NCBI GenBank assembly: GCA_017411305.1
Contig: JAFQQI010000048.1
Span: 62,001 to 126,000, forward strand
DNA from: Lachnospiraceae bacterium
Lineage (GTDB): Bacteria; Bacillota; Clostridia; Lachnospirales; Lachnospiraceae
Direction of reading: 5' to 3'
Length of the DNA: 64,000 nucleotides
Positions 53,072 through 62,615 of this stretch are shown here, in pieces. Numbering within the stretch: position 1 is the first letter of the stretch; every line of letters starts with the position of its first letter. Both the position numbers and the translations under genes were made by a program. The notes under the pieces are model-generated. The model ran no database searches. It was not told where the DNA came from and saw only the letters and a list, made by a program, of their open reading frames with translations.

Positions 53072-53233
53072 GAAAATACTTGTAAATCCGTTTGCTGCGA
53101 TTATCCCTCCTTGGATGTGTATTTCATTAGTAACAGTTGCTTCTTACTATATATATCGGCATATGAAAATAAAACATTAGTACTAAAGTCCCAAAAACAA
53201 AATAATTTCAGCCTATTTCATCATAGGTACTTT

Positions 53234-54745
53234 TTATTCTGCAGAGGGACGTTCCTTTGCCTTATCAGCTTCCGCAGCGTTGCTTCTTGCGGCTTCTTTG
53301 TTCTGACGCATTTCCTCGATGGTCTTTTCCTGCAGGCGGATGCCCTTGTAATCTCTGGGTGCAATGTAGGTACCGTCAGCCTTGCGCTGTTCCATACGCT
53401 TTTTGGCACGTTCGATTTCATCTGCATACTGGGGAAGCCATTTGCTTTCGGCAATCAGCATTTCATCTGCCATTTGATGAATTTCGGCAGGAGTACAAAC
53501 TGCGCCGGTAAGAGGATCCATCAGCATAGCCTGACGAAGCAGATGAATGTCAGCGGCTACGGCAGCTTCTACAGCAAGGCGTTGAACCCAGATACTCTGG
53601 GAACAAATTGCGGCACAGCCTAAAGGAAGGTCTCCTACCTTAGGGATATTCATACCGTTGGCATCTACATAACCGGGAACCTCTACCACACATTCGTCGG
53701 GAAGGTTGGTAATGCAACCGTTGTTCATCACATTAAAGTGTCCGCGGTAAACTCTGCCTGTTTCCAGACCTTCGATAATATAGGAACCATGCTCGTGGCT
53801 ACGGTTTTCGGGAATGTATTTCTTAGCGGGCTCTTTCATCCAGTTAGGGAAATCCTCTTCAAACCAGTTACGTCCTTCACGGCAGACACGAAGGTAGCCG
53901 CCGGTTTCACCGTTAATCCATACGCCAAGGTCAATCCATTTTTCTACTTCCTCAGGACGTTTTCTGTACCAGGAAACGTATTCGGATAAATGTCCGTTAG
54001 ATTCGGTGGAATAGTAGCCAAAGTTTTTCAGCACATCAATACGGACCTTTTCGGTCTTGGATAATTCTTCGTTTGCTTCATAAGCGGGAAGAATCTTGGG
54101 AAGTAAATCTTCACCGTTATGCTTAACGGATATGTACCAGGTCTGATGATTGATGCCTGCGCAGATAATATCTACTTCCTCCTGCTTATAGCCAAGTGCT
54201 TCCGCAATCTGTGCGTGACCGCCCTGCACGCCGTGGCAAAGACCGATGGTCTGCACCTTGCCGTATTTGTTGGCAGCCCAGGTCAGCATAGCATTAGGGT
54301 TTGCATAGTTTAACATGATTGCGCCGGGCTCTGCCACTTCGCGGATATCCTTACAGAACTCCAGAATTGCCTGCACACCACGCTGCCCGTAAAAAATACC
54401 GCCGGTACAAAGAGTATCACCCACACATTGGTCCACACCGTATTTTAAGGGGATGTCCACATCCAGCTCAAAGGCTTCCAGCATGCCGATACGCACGCAG
54501 TTGATAATATAACGGGCTCCCCTAAAAGCCTCGCGTCTGTCTAAGGTGGAATGGATTTTGATGTCGATTCCGTTTTCATCAAGGTCGCGCTGACACAGAG
54601 CCGTTACCATATCCAGGTTGTGTTTATTGATATCGGTAAAGGATACTTCGATATCGTGAAATTCGGGAACTGTCATCAGGTCCGCAAACAGGGTGCGGGT
54701 AAAGCCTACGCTTCCGGCACCGATAAAAGCAATTTTAAAAGACAT
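53234..54745 (-). CDS. GH4 alpha-glycosidase (alpha-galactosidase/alpha-glucosidase/galacturonidase)
   Basis: 503 residues, cytosolic, NAD+- and Mn2+-dependent. The Rossmann loop AFIGAGSVGFTRTLFADL, the metal-site region IGLCHGVQGGHAQIAEALG (Cys and later His in AGINHQTWY) and GNTLC-type VGDTLCTGGIFYGQRG are present. A Glu/Lys/Ala-rich tail (about 470-503) is extra. The sugar specificity is undecided between MelA-, AglA- and LplD-like. ATG 54745 follows ACGGAGGT; an extension to 54862 lacks a site. It is divergent from an AraC-type regulator gene that is frameshifted. Confidence 0.92.
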   Translation of the reverse strand: MSFKIAFIGAGSVGFTRTLFADLMTVPEFHDIEVSFTDINKHNLDMVTALCQRDLDENGIDIKIHSTLDRREAFRGARYIINCVRIGMLEAFELDVDIPLKYGVDQCVGDTLCTGGIFYGQRGVQAILEFCKDIREVAEPGAIMLNYANPNAMLTWAANKYGKVQTIGLCHGVQGGHAQIAEALGYKQEEVDIICAGINHQTWYISVKHNGEDLLPKILPAYEANEELSKTEKVRIDVLKNFGYYSTESNGHLSEYVSWYRKRPEEVEKWIDLGVWINGETGGYLRVCREGRNWFEEDFPNWMKEPAKKYIPENRSHEHGSYIIEGLETGRVYRGHFNVMNNGCITNLPDECVVEVPGYVDANGMNIPKVGDLPLGCAAICSQSIWVQRLAVEAAVAADIHLLRQAMLMDPLTGAVCTPAEIHQMADEMLIAESKWLPQYADEIERAKKRMEQRKADGTYIAPRDYKGIRLQEKTIEEMRQNKEAARSNAAEADKAKERPSAE

Positions 54746-54888
54746 TGTAAATACCTCCGTAAATATGTGTTTTTTGCTATGTAAGCATATTATACGATGA
54801 GAGAATTGCGCAGGTGGAAGGAATTCTGTATAATAGAATTTAAATGTAAGGAATTCTGACATTTGCGTATTGAGAAGAGGTGGCGATT

Positions 54889-55784
54889 ATGATATTCATT
54901 ACCCAAAAGGAAAGCGGTTATGAAAAGTACCGGATGAAAATCGAGCGGTATTATGCGGTGAATTATCCCTTTTATACCATGGATTTTCATACCCACAGTG
55001 AGTGGGAGATTATGTACGTGGCCTATGGAAGAGCTAAGATTTTCTGCATGGAAGAAGCAGGAGAAAAAATATATGAACTCCGTGAAGGGGAATATATTCT
55101 GATAGAAGGAAATATCCCTCACAAGCTGACGGTAGAAAAAGAGACGCCGTGCCGGATGTTAAATCTGGAGGGCAGAGAGCTTCGGGATAAGGAGGTATCA
55201 TTCTTTCAAAGCTTGACCAAAGAAGAGGGAATGAGGTCCTTTTTGGAACAGGAAAGCAGCGTAATTGCAGGCCGTGATGACGGCAGACTGCATGAACCCT
55301 TAGTGAGCTGATTCGGGAATTAAAGGAAAGGAAGCGAAAGAAGGAAGCTTCGCTCCTTGCTGATTTACTTATGATACAAATGCTGATTCATTTAAAGCGG
55401 CAGTGGGCAGAACGCAAAATAAACGAAGGAAATATCAGCTTTTATATCAGACGAGCTCAGGAATATCTGGAAGAAAATTTTGACAGTGATATTACCGTGG
55501 CACAGGTGGCAGAGGCAGTGAATTTATCGGAAGGGTACTTACAGCGCCTTTACAAAAAGGAGAAGGGAATTTCCCTGATGGATAAAGTACTTTGGATGCG
55601 TATTGAAAAGGCAAAGCTGCTTTTGGAAAACTCAACCCTTCCGGTGATTGACGTAGCCGTTGCGGCAGGCTTTAACAGCAGACAACACTTCTCATCGACT
55701 TTTACAAGGCTGGTGGGCTGTTCTCCGGCGGCGTGGCGAAAGAGTAAGGGGAATATTCAGGTAAGCGAGGGGTTTGAAAAGTAA
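54889..55784 (+). pseudogene. AraC-family regulator, frameshifted
   Basis: The first part (54889-55311) has an AraC-type cupin sensor: YPFYTMDFHTHSEWEIMYVAYGRAKIF, LREGEYILIEGNIPHKL. It runs into a stop right after LHEPLVS. In another frame the protein goes on as SELIRELKERKRKKEASLLADLL and the C-terminal double HTH (ITVAQVAEAVNLSEGYLQRLYKKEKGIS, VIDVAVAAGFNSRQHFSSTFTRLVGCSPAAWRK) to 55784. A one-base loss near 55300 (CCCTT-AGT) would explain it. If real, the adjacent GH4 gene has lost its regulator. A sequencing error is the alternative. GAGG precedes ATG 54889. Confidence 0.85.
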
Positions 55785-55892
55785 CAATTAGGAAGCAAAA
55801 TCGACAATTAGGAAGAATTACTTGTAAATTTTTGTAAAAAGGATATGGTATAGATAGTAAAAGATAATGTGAAAGGAAGGAACAGGAATAAA

Positions 55893-56834
55893 ATGAGTAA
55901 GAAGAATTTGAAAAAATTATTAGTAGCAACAATGGCAATGGTCATGTTGTTTGGAAACAGTTTGTCGGTGTTGGCGACAAACTATAATTATAATGACCTT
56001 ACAGTAGGACAGGAGCTGACTGGCGGAGATACAGTTACATTTACCGGTTATAGTGGCGCTCCGAGAGTTTATTATGATGATACGCTATGGGAGGCGGCTA
56101 ATGTAGGCGGAGGAATTAACATTAATTTCGTAACAGACGTTATGACTATTTCTAATGGCTACATATATTATGTGAAGCATAAAGAAGTACTTTCCGGCAG
56201 CTCTCCCACGCCTAGGTTAGATCTCAGTACTACACCGATTGCCCCCACCACTCCAAGTACAAAGCCGGGAAAATCAGAACATCACCATAATTTCCAGTGG
56301 AAAATTGTAAAAGACCCTACCCTGCGTGAAGACGGCCTGGCTCAGTCTGTTTGTGAATGCGGCGCAGTGGAGGCACAGCAGCCCGTATCCTCAGGTACCG
56401 CTTTTATCAATATGGTCCGTGACAAGATTGAAGCGGCACCGCAAGGTGGCACGGTAGAAATCAGCTCAGAGCTGTATTTCTGTTATACAGCGAAAATCAT
56501 GAAGGCACTGCAGGCAAGACCTGATGTAAGCCTGAAAACAAACTATCTTACAGAAGACGGCACATGGCATACCTTTACCATTCCGGCAGGAAGTGCACCT
56601 GCAGGAGATACACAGTTCTACGGATTTACGGGACTTGCCAATTATTACAATGGGGGAAGTGGAGACTGCGACCATGTTCATGATGAAGTTTGTGGCGGAG
56701 AAGAGAACTGTGAGCATGTCCATGATGAAGACTGTGATATAGAAGAAGATTGTGAGCATATCCACGATGAAGCTTGCGGCTATGTAGAAGGTACAGATGC
56801 TGGTTGTACGCATGTACATAATGAAGATTGTTAA
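55893..56834 (+). CDS. Secreted protein with C-terminal Cys-His-Asp-Glu repeats
   Basis: 313 residues. Signal peptide at 1-29 (KKLLVATMAMVMLFGNSLSVLA). A beta-rich N-terminal domain about 30-100 is followed by a Thr/Pro linker (TTPIAPTTPSTKPG) and a segment with HHHNFQWKIVKDPTLREDGLAQSVC of the type seen in clostridial surface proteins. A helical/beta part follows, then four C-x-H-[VI]-H-[DN]-E-x-C repeats at the end (CDHVHDEVC, CEHVHDEDC, CEHIHDEAC, CTHVHNEDC). The repeats should bind metal. No LPxTG anchor. ATG 55893 follows a purine-rich site. Confidence 0.78.
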   Translation: MSKKNLKKLLVATMAMVMLFGNSLSVLATNYNYNDLTVGQELTGGDTVTFTGYSGAPRVYYDDTLWEAANVGGGININFVTDVMTISNGYIYYVKHKEVLSGSSPTPRLDLSTTPIAPTTPSTKPGKSEHHHNFQWKIVKDPTLREDGLAQSVCECGAVEAQQPVSSGTAFINMVRDKIEAAPQGGTVEISSELYFCYTAKIMKALQARPDVSLKTNYLTEDGTWHTFTIPAGSAPAGDTQFYGFTGLANYYNGGSGDCDHVHDEVCGGEENCEHVHDEDCDIEEDCEHIHDEACGYVEGTDAGCTHVHNEDC

Positions 56835-56874
56835 TCAACAAGGTTTTAGTGTAAAAGGTAATATATAAAGAGAG

Positions 56875-56897
56875 AGCCTCGATAACGGGGCTTTTTC
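56875..56897 (+). terminator. Terminator after the His/Cys-repeat gene
   Basis: AGCCTCG (56875-56881) pairs with CGGGGCT (56886-56892) with a T-G pair, followed by TTTTTCTTTTTTT. Confidence 0.82.
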
Positions 56898-56904
56898 TTT
56901 TTTT

Positions 56905-56940
56905 GCAAGAAGGAAGTAATATGCAAGAAGGAAGTAATAT
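56905..56940. repeat. 18-bp tandem duplication
   Basis: GCAAGAAGGAAGTAATAT is repeated directly in the gap before the hydratase gene. A small slippage duplication. Confidence 0.85.
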
Positions 56941-57028
56941 TGCAAACCGACAAGTTTTAGCATATAATGTAATCTGTTGATAATGACAAGAAAAACAGAT
57001 TTTTATAAATTTCAGGAGGAACAAACCC

Positions 57029-59320
57029 ATGATTTCATTGTTAAACGGCGGTGCATATCTGCTTGGCGGCAAGGAACTTATTCCCGATGACGCTCAGGCA
57101 CCTGCGGCAATAAAGAGCAAAACGGGCAAAGAAATTACCAAAGAAGAAGCAAAGAAGGAAACCATTGCTTACAGTATTTTAGAGTCCCACAACACTTCCG
57201 GTAATATGGACAAGCTGAAAATTAAATTTGATAAGCTTACATCCCATGACATTACCTTTGTAGGCATCATCCAGACAGCACGTGCGTCAGGACTTGAGAA
57301 GTTCCCGGTTCCCTATGTACTGACCAACTGTCACAATTCCCTTTGTGCAGTAGGCGGAACCATTAACGAGGATGACCACATGTTTGGTCTTACCTGCGCC
57401 AAGAAGTATGGTGGTGTTTATGTGCCTCCTCATCAGGCAGTTATCCATCAGTTTGCAAGAGAAATGCTTGCTGGCGGCGGCAAGATGATTTTGGGTTCCG
57501 ATTCCCATACCCGTTATGGTGCCTTGGGTACCATGGCAATGGGGGAAGGCGGTCCTGAATTGGTTAAGCAGCTCCTGAACCAGACTTATGATATTAATAT
57601 GCCCGGTGTTGTGGCAGTGTATTTAACCGGAGAGCCTATGATGGGCGTGGGACCTCAGGACGTGGCACTGGCTATTATCGGAGCAGTGTTTGCAAACGGT
57701 TATGTAAAGAATAAGGTAATGGAATTTGTTGGACCCGGTGTGGCATCTTTAAGTGCTGATTTCCGTATCGGTATCGATGTAATGACCACAGAGACCACTT
57801 GTTTATCTTCTATCTGGCAGACAGATGATGAGATTAAAGAATTTTACGACATTCACGGAAGAAGGGAAGAGTACAAGGAGTTAAATCCCGGGGATGTGGC
57901 ATACTATGACGGCGTGATTACGGTTGACCTTGGCAAAGTAAAGCCAATGATTGCCATGCCCTTCCATCCCAGCAATACCTATACCATTGAAGAATTAAAT
58001 GCAAATCTTCTTGATATTCTTGATGATGTAGAGAAAAAGGCCATGGTTTCTCTTGACGGCGCCGTTGATTATTCCTTAAAGAATAAAGTGGTTGGCGGCA
58101 AGCTGATGGTAGACCAGGGAATTATCGCAGGCTGTGCCGGCGGTGGTTTTGAGAATATCTGTGCGGCAGCAGATATCATGAAGGGAAGCTATATCGGTTC
58201 TGATGGATTTACTTTAAGTGTATATCCTGCTTCTATGCCGGTTTATATGGAATTGATTAAGAATGGTTGTGCGGCAACATTGATGGAGACAGGCGCCGTG
58301 CTGAAGACGGCATTCTGCGGTCCTTGCTTTGGTGCCGGAGATACCCCTGCAAACAATGCATTCAGTATCCGTCATTCTACCCGTAACTTCCCCAACAGAG
58401 AAGGAAGCAAGCTGCAGAGCGGACAGATTGCCTCAGTTGCTCTTATGGATGCACGTTCCATTGCAGCAACTGCAGCCAACAAAGGTGTGCTTACGGCAGC
58501 AACTGATTTTGACGGTAACATTGGTAAGTACAAATACCACTTTGATTCCAAGATTTATGAGAATCGTGTGTTTGACTCTAAGGGTGTGGCAGACCCGGAG
58601 GTAGAAATTCAGTTTGGTCCCAATATCAAGGACTGGCCTGCCATGACAGAGCTTCCGGAAAACTTAGTGCTTCGTGTGGTATCCGAAATTCATGACCCGG
58701 TTACCACTACGGATGAACTGATTCCTTCCGGTGAAACTTCTTCTTATCGTTCCAATCCTTTGGGACTTGCAGAGTTTACCTTATCCAGAAAGGACCCTGC
58801 TTATGTGGGCCTTGCCAAGGATATTCAGGTGGCACAGAAAGCGGTTATGGAGGGTAAGTGTCCGATAGAAGCAAAACCTGAATTAAAAGCCGTGATGGAA
58901 GTGATTAACAAGAACTATCCGGAAGTGGGCAAGGGAAATGTAGGCTTTGGCTCTACCATTTTTGCAGTAAAGCCCGGTGATGGTTCTGCCAGAGAGCAGG
59001 CTGCTTCCTGTCAGAAGGTGCTTGGCGGTTGGGCTAATATTGCCAATGAATATGCTACCAAGAGATACCGTTCCAACCTGATTAACTGGGGTATGCTTCC
59101 TTTCCTTATTGAAGAAGGAGAGCTTCCCTTCAAAAACCTTGATTACCTGTTCTTCCCGGGTATCCGTAAGGCGGTTGAGGAAAAAGCGGAGGAAATCAAG
59201 GGCTATATGGTAGGCGAAGATTCCATGAAGGAATTTACCGTAAGATTGGGTGAACTTACCAATGAAGAACGTCAGATTATCTTAGACGGCTGTCTGATTA
59301 ATTACAACCGCGTAAAATAA
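57029..59320 (+). CDS. Aconitase-superfamily hydratase
   Basis: 763 residues. The three [4Fe-4S] ligand Cys are C369 ([12 protein letters not shown]) and C430/C433 ([10 protein letters not shown]), with the 61/3 spacing of aconitases. Other marks: [52 protein letters not shown] and the swivel domain. The first part is preceded by a short N-terminal extension ([15 protein letters not shown]). It resembles the YbhJ-like hydratases rather than citrate aconitase, so the substrate is uncertain. Ribosome site CAGGAGGA. The gene is alone and followed by a long hairpin. Confidence 0.9.
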   Translation: MISLLNGGAYLLGGKELIPDDAQAPAAIKSKTGKEITKEEAKKETIAYSILESHNTSGNMDKLKIKFDKLTSHDITFVGIIQTARASGLEKFPVPYVLTNCHNSLCAVGGTINEDDHMFGLTCAKKYGGVYVPPHQAVIHQFAREMLAGGGKMILGSDSHTRYGALGTMAMGEGGPELVKQLLNQTYDINMPGVVAVYLTGEPMMGVGPQDVALAIIGAVFANGYVKNKVMEFVGPGVASLSADFRIGIDVMTTETTCLSSIWQTDDEIKEFYDIHGRREEYKELNPGDVAYYDGVITVDLGKVKPMIAMPFHPSNTYTIEELNANLLDILDDVEKKAMVSLDGAVDYSLKNKVVGGKLMVDQGIIAGCAGGGFENICAAADIMKGSYIGSDGFTLSVYPASMPVYMELIKNGCAATLMETGAVLKTAFCGPCFGAGDTPANNAFSIRHSTRNFPNREGSKLQSGQIASVALMDARSIAATAANKGVLTAATDFDGNIGKYKYHFDSKIYENRVFDSKGVADPEVEIQFGPNIKDWPAMTELPENLVLRVVSEIHDPVTTTDELIPSGETSSYRSNPLGLAEFTLSRKDPAYVGLAKDIQVAQKAVMEGKCPIEAKPELKAVMEVINKNYPEVGKGNVGFGSTIFAVKPGDGSAREQAASCQKVLGGWANIANEYATKRYRSNLINWGMLPFLIEEGELPFKNLDYLFFPGIRKAVEEKAEEIKGYMVGEDSMKEFTVRLGELTNEERQIILDGCLINYNRVK

Positions 59321-59424
59321 GTTTTATGTAAACAAAACTAAAGAATTTATAAAAGCGTCCGATATATTAGGTACAGAGCAGTCATCAAGGCCGGATGATT
59401 GCCGTAACTGAAATAGGTTTAGCC

Positions 59425-59475
59425 ACGGATGGTATTTTTAAAACAGAGGAAGTTTTAGAAGTACCATCCGTTTTG
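59425..59475 (+). terminator. Large hairpin after the hydratase gene
   Basis: ACGGATGGTA (59425-59434) pairs with TACCATCCGT (59462-59471), with an inner AAAAC/GTTTT, then TTTGTTTTC. Probable terminator about 100 bases downstream of the stop. Confidence 0.7.
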
Positions 59476-59533
59476 TTTTCCCGCGCGCTTAATGGATATC
59501 TGAGAAAAGGGGTTAAACAGCAAAGGAGGCTAA

Positions 59534-60676
59534 ATGCGAATTGATTCCAGCAATATAGGAATGGAATCCGAAAGAACTTACTCTGCGGTATCAACCAGAG
59601 TAACCAAAGTAACCATAACAGATTCGCGTCAGAGTACTATGGACGGAACCGATAGCCTGTTTGGCAATCTGTTAGAAAACGGGCAGGAGGAAATGCCCGA
59701 AATGAAACCGGGGGAAGAAGAAAGTCCTCAGGATTTCCTCAGCAAAACCTTGGAGGAAATGCGTGCCAAGGTGAATGCCTTCCGGCTTGGAAAAATCAGT
59801 GATATGGATATGGAGGAAACCGGAAGACAGTTAAAATCCATTAAACAGCAATGCTTGGATTACTTAATGGCACTGCTTTTCCCCCATAGGGAAAGAGGCA
59901 GCCTTTACAGCTATGAAGAAGGCTGTATGGAGGAAGAACAGCTTGCAGGCAGTTCATCGGAAGATGCAGTATTGTCATTGCAAAATGCCAACATGAGAAC
60001 CTTTACGTTCAGTCAGCAGTATTACTATGAAGAGACAGAAAGCACTACCTTTACCACACAGGGAACCGTGCGCTGTGCCGACGGCAGGGAAATTAACTTC
60101 AACTTGAATTTGAACATGAGCCGTAGCTTTCAGGAGTATTATGAGGAAGTTTACCATGAAATTGAAGTTTCCATGTGTGACCCTCTTGTGATTAATCTGG
60201 ATGGTAATATTGCAGACCTTTCCGACCAGACCTTCTTTTTTGATATTGACGGAGACGGAGAAAAGGATGAGATAAACAGGTTAAAAAGCGGTAGCGGCTA
60301 TCTTGCCCTTGACCGTAACGGTGACGGAAAGGTAAACGACGGAAAAGAACTTTTCGGTACTGCATCAGGCAACGGCTTTGAAGATTTGAGGGCCTATGAT
60401 GAGGACGGCAACGGCTTTATCGATGAAGGGGATTCTATTTTTGAAAAGCTGAAAATCTGGACCATGGATGAGGACGGTAAGGAGCAACTGATTTCTTTAA
60501 AGGATAAAGGAGTAGGAGCCATTTGTCTCCAAAATGCTGCAACGGATTTTGCCGTAACCGACCATACCAATGCCAAAAAGGGCATGATTCGCCGCAGCGG
60601 ATTTTTCTTATATGAAGATGGTACGGCAGGCAGCGTTCAGCATCTGGATGTAACCAAATATAATCAGGCAGGCTGA
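59534..60676 (+). CDS. EF-hand-like calcium-binding protein
   Basis: 380 residues without a classical signal peptide. An N-terminal region with many Ser/Thr and Glu (SAVSTRVTKVTITDSRQST), a helical part and an aromatic/Glu-rich beta part (FSQQYYYEETESTTFTTQG) are followed by DPLVINLDGN. Acidic loops then follow: DIDGDGEKDE, DRNGDGKVNDGKE and DEDGNGFIDEGD, which match the D-x-[DN]-x-[DN]-G calcium loop. It is similar in layout to other Ca-binding clostridial proteins that follow a LDLDGDG pattern. Role unknown; secretion by an unusual route or a cytosolic location are both possible. Confidence 0.8.
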   Translation: MRIDSSNIGMESERTYSAVSTRVTKVTITDSRQSTMDGTDSLFGNLLENGQEEMPEMKPGEEESPQDFLSKTLEEMRAKVNAFRLGKISDMDMEETGRQLKSIKQQCLDYLMALLFPHRERGSLYSYEEGCMEEEQLAGSSSEDAVLSLQNANMRTFTFSQQYYYEETESTTFTTQGTVRCADGREINFNLNLNMSRSFQEYYEEVYHEIEVSMCDPLVINLDGNIADLSDQTFFFDIDGDGEKDEINRLKSGSGYLALDRNGDGKVNDGKELFGTASGNGFEDLRAYDEDGNGFIDEGDSIFEKLKIWTMDEDGKEQLISLKDKGVGAICLQNAATDFAVTDHTNAKKGMIRRSGFFLYEDGTAGSVQHLDVTKYNQAG

Positions 60677-60730
60677 TGCAAAGATACATAATCGGCAGGC
60701 ACCTCTACATACAATAGCAAGAGGTGTCGC

Positions 60731-61690
60731 ATGGAAAAACTTAGAGTCTTTCAAAAAGTCAATCAAAGAAAAGCCGTGCAGGTGCTTTCGTTAAAAGGCA
60801 TCTGTACGGTTTTTTTGGTGTTTTTGTTGTTGCCCTATGCAGTGTCGGTTTTGTGGGGAAATTATGGAAAAGAAAAGGAAGTGCCGGCACTGGAAGTACG
60901 ATTGCAGACCGGAGCTTTTACGGTAAAGAATAAGACAGCGCTGGGAGAGGAAGAAATTCCGCTTGAATACTATGTGGCTGATCAGTTGTCCCGGTGTATG
61001 GATTCATCTTATGAAAAAGAAACTCTGAAAGCACAGGCTGTTTTAATCAGGACAAATTTGGTTAGAGAGGCAGGAAACGGAATTGAAACAGCAGATGAGG
61101 ACTATGGCAAAAGTGAGGTTCCCGAAATATGCAAAGAGGCGGCAGCAGAAACAAAAGGAATGATTTTAGAGTATGAAGGAAAGCCTATTTACGGTGCCTA
61201 TTTTACAAGCAGCAGCGGATATACCAGAAGCGGGGATAAGACATTGCCCTATCAGGAATATCCCTATCTTGTCAGTGTGCCCTGCGGTAAAGATTATCTG
61301 GCAGAAGGGTATTATTCCGCAGTGACTTATTCTAAAGAAAATTTTGACCGCATTTGGCAACAGATGCCAAAGCTTTCCGATGAGGGAAAAGAGCAATCCG
61401 GCAATGAAAAATTTGCATATGTAAGAGACAGTGCAGGATATGTTTTAGCTGTAGGTTATCGTGGAGAGTGGGCAAGCGGGGAAGAAATGCGCTATACCTA
61501 TTTGCTTTCATCAGCTGATTTTCATATTTTGGAGGAGGAAAATGAGTACGTAATTGAAGTGACGGGAGAAGGACACGGATTTGGAATGAGCCGGTTTACG
61601 GCAAATGAGATGGCAAAGGAGGGAAAAGATTTTCTGTCAATTTTGAATTACTTTTTTGAAAAAGCAGAGCTTACCAAAATAGAGAGATAA
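60731..61690 (+). CDS. spoIID: SpoIID/LytB-domain protein
   Basis: 319 residues. One N-terminal membrane helix (about 21-38) and then a SpoIID domain: ALGEEEIPLEYYVADQLSRCMDSSYEKETLKAQAVLIRTNL (family: PLE-YV-V... LKAQAVAAR), PIYGAYFTSSSGYTRSG (the catalytic-loop region) and GHGFGMSRFTANEMAKEGKDFLSILNYFF (typical GHGVGMSQ). SpoIID is a lytic transglycosylase used in spore engulfment. The neighbouring M23-like gene is in the order spoIID-spoIIQ known from Clostridium, which supports the name. Distance from the EF-hand gene 54 bases. Confidence 0.88.
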   Translation: MEKLRVFQKVNQRKAVQVLSLKGICTVFLVFLLLPYAVSVLWGNYGKEKEVPALEVRLQTGAFTVKNKTALGEEEIPLEYYVADQLSRCMDSSYEKETLKAQAVLIRTNLVREAGNGIETADEDYGKSEVPEICKEAAAETKGMILEYEGKPIYGAYFTSSSGYTRSGDKTLPYQEYPYLVSVPCGKDYLAEGYYSAVTYSKENFDRIWQQMPKLSDEGKEQSGNEKFAYVRDSAGYVLAVGYRGEWASGEEMRYTYLLSSADFHILEEENEYVIEVTGEGHGFGMSRFTANEMAKEGKDFLSILNYFFEKAELTKIER

Positions 61691-61769
61691 TGTATAAACC
61701 GGAAAAATAAGGGCAAGACTATCCATATCAAATCGGATGGAGCGCATAAAGCGTAGAAAGAGGTAAAAT

Positions 61770-62603
61770 ATGAGAAGAAATATAAGAAGAAAAACCTTTT
61801 CAAAAGAACGTATTATTATGGCAGCTTCCTCGGTACTTGTGCTTGGTGCCCTTACGGCAACCGGTTTATGGATGAGGGGAGAGGAAGATGCGCAGGATGA
61901 CGGATATGTAGTAGATTTCAGTGCCATTGAAAATGAGACAGATGCAGAAAACGGTATGGAGGCAGATATTTCTGTGGCAGGAAATGCGGTAGAAAATGCA
62001 GTTTCTACGGACGATTTGGACTATGACCCGTATTTTCAGGAAACAGGATCTGCGAAGGTAGAAAATCCGGATTTATCAAAAAGCAGCAGCATGTCTGACG
62101 GAGCTGCGCCCGAGGCACCAGTGGCAGAGGATACTGCGGATGATGAGGATGCCCAGGCAATTTCAACGGCAATGCAGCCTACTTTGAATTTCGAAGAGGG
62201 CGACAGTCTGGTATGGCCTGTTGTAGGGAATGTACTCATTAATTACAGTATGGACAAAACCATATATTTTCCCACCCTTGACCAGTATAAATATAATCCG
62301 GCCATTGTCATTCAGGCAAGTGAAGGCGATATGATTACAGCAGCTGCAGCAGGAAAGGTAACAAGTGTGTTTGAGGATGCACAAATCGGTACGGCGGTAA
62401 CCATGGACTTGGGCAATGGCTATGAAGTGACCTACGGACAGCTGGATAATGTATTGGTGTCGGAAGGAAGTTATGTTTCCATGGGAGACATGATAGCACA
62501 GGTGGCAGCGCCTACAGCCTATTACAGTGTGGAAGGAACCAACGTGTATTTTAAACTGACAAAAGACAAAACGCCCATAAATCCCATGACCTGCCTGCAA
62601 TAG
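61770..62603 (+). CDS. Degenerate M23/LytM protein, SpoIIQ-like
   Basis: 277 residues. One N-terminal membrane helix (IIMAASSVLVLGALTATGLWM), an acidic linker (about 50-140) and a C-terminal M23 domain: SLVWPVVGNVLINYSMDKT, VIQASEGDMITAAAAGKVTSVFEDAQIGTAVTMDLGNGYEVTYGQL. Active M23 enzymes have metal and catalytic His in HxG and HxH; here VTYGQL replaces YxHL and VYFKL replaces HxHFE, so the domain looks inactive. SpoIIQ of Bacillus is likewise degenerate and forms the feeding channel with SpoIIIAH. The adjacent spoIID homologue supports this, but a general scaffold is possible. Confidence 0.82.
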   Translation: MRRNIRRKTFSKERIIMAASSVLVLGALTATGLWMRGEEDAQDDGYVVDFSAIENETDAENGMEADISVAGNAVENAVSTDDLDYDPYFQETGSAKVENPDLSKSSSMSDGAAPEAPVAEDTADDEDAQAISTAMQPTLNFEEGDSLVWPVVGNVLINYSMDKTIYFPTLDQYKYNPAIVIQASEGDMITAAAAGKVTSVFEDAQIGTAVTMDLGNGYEVTYGQLDNVLVSEGSYVSMGDMIAQVAAPTAYYSVEGTNVYFKLTKDKTPINPMTCLQ

Positions 62604-62615
62604 AGAGGTGCAGAA

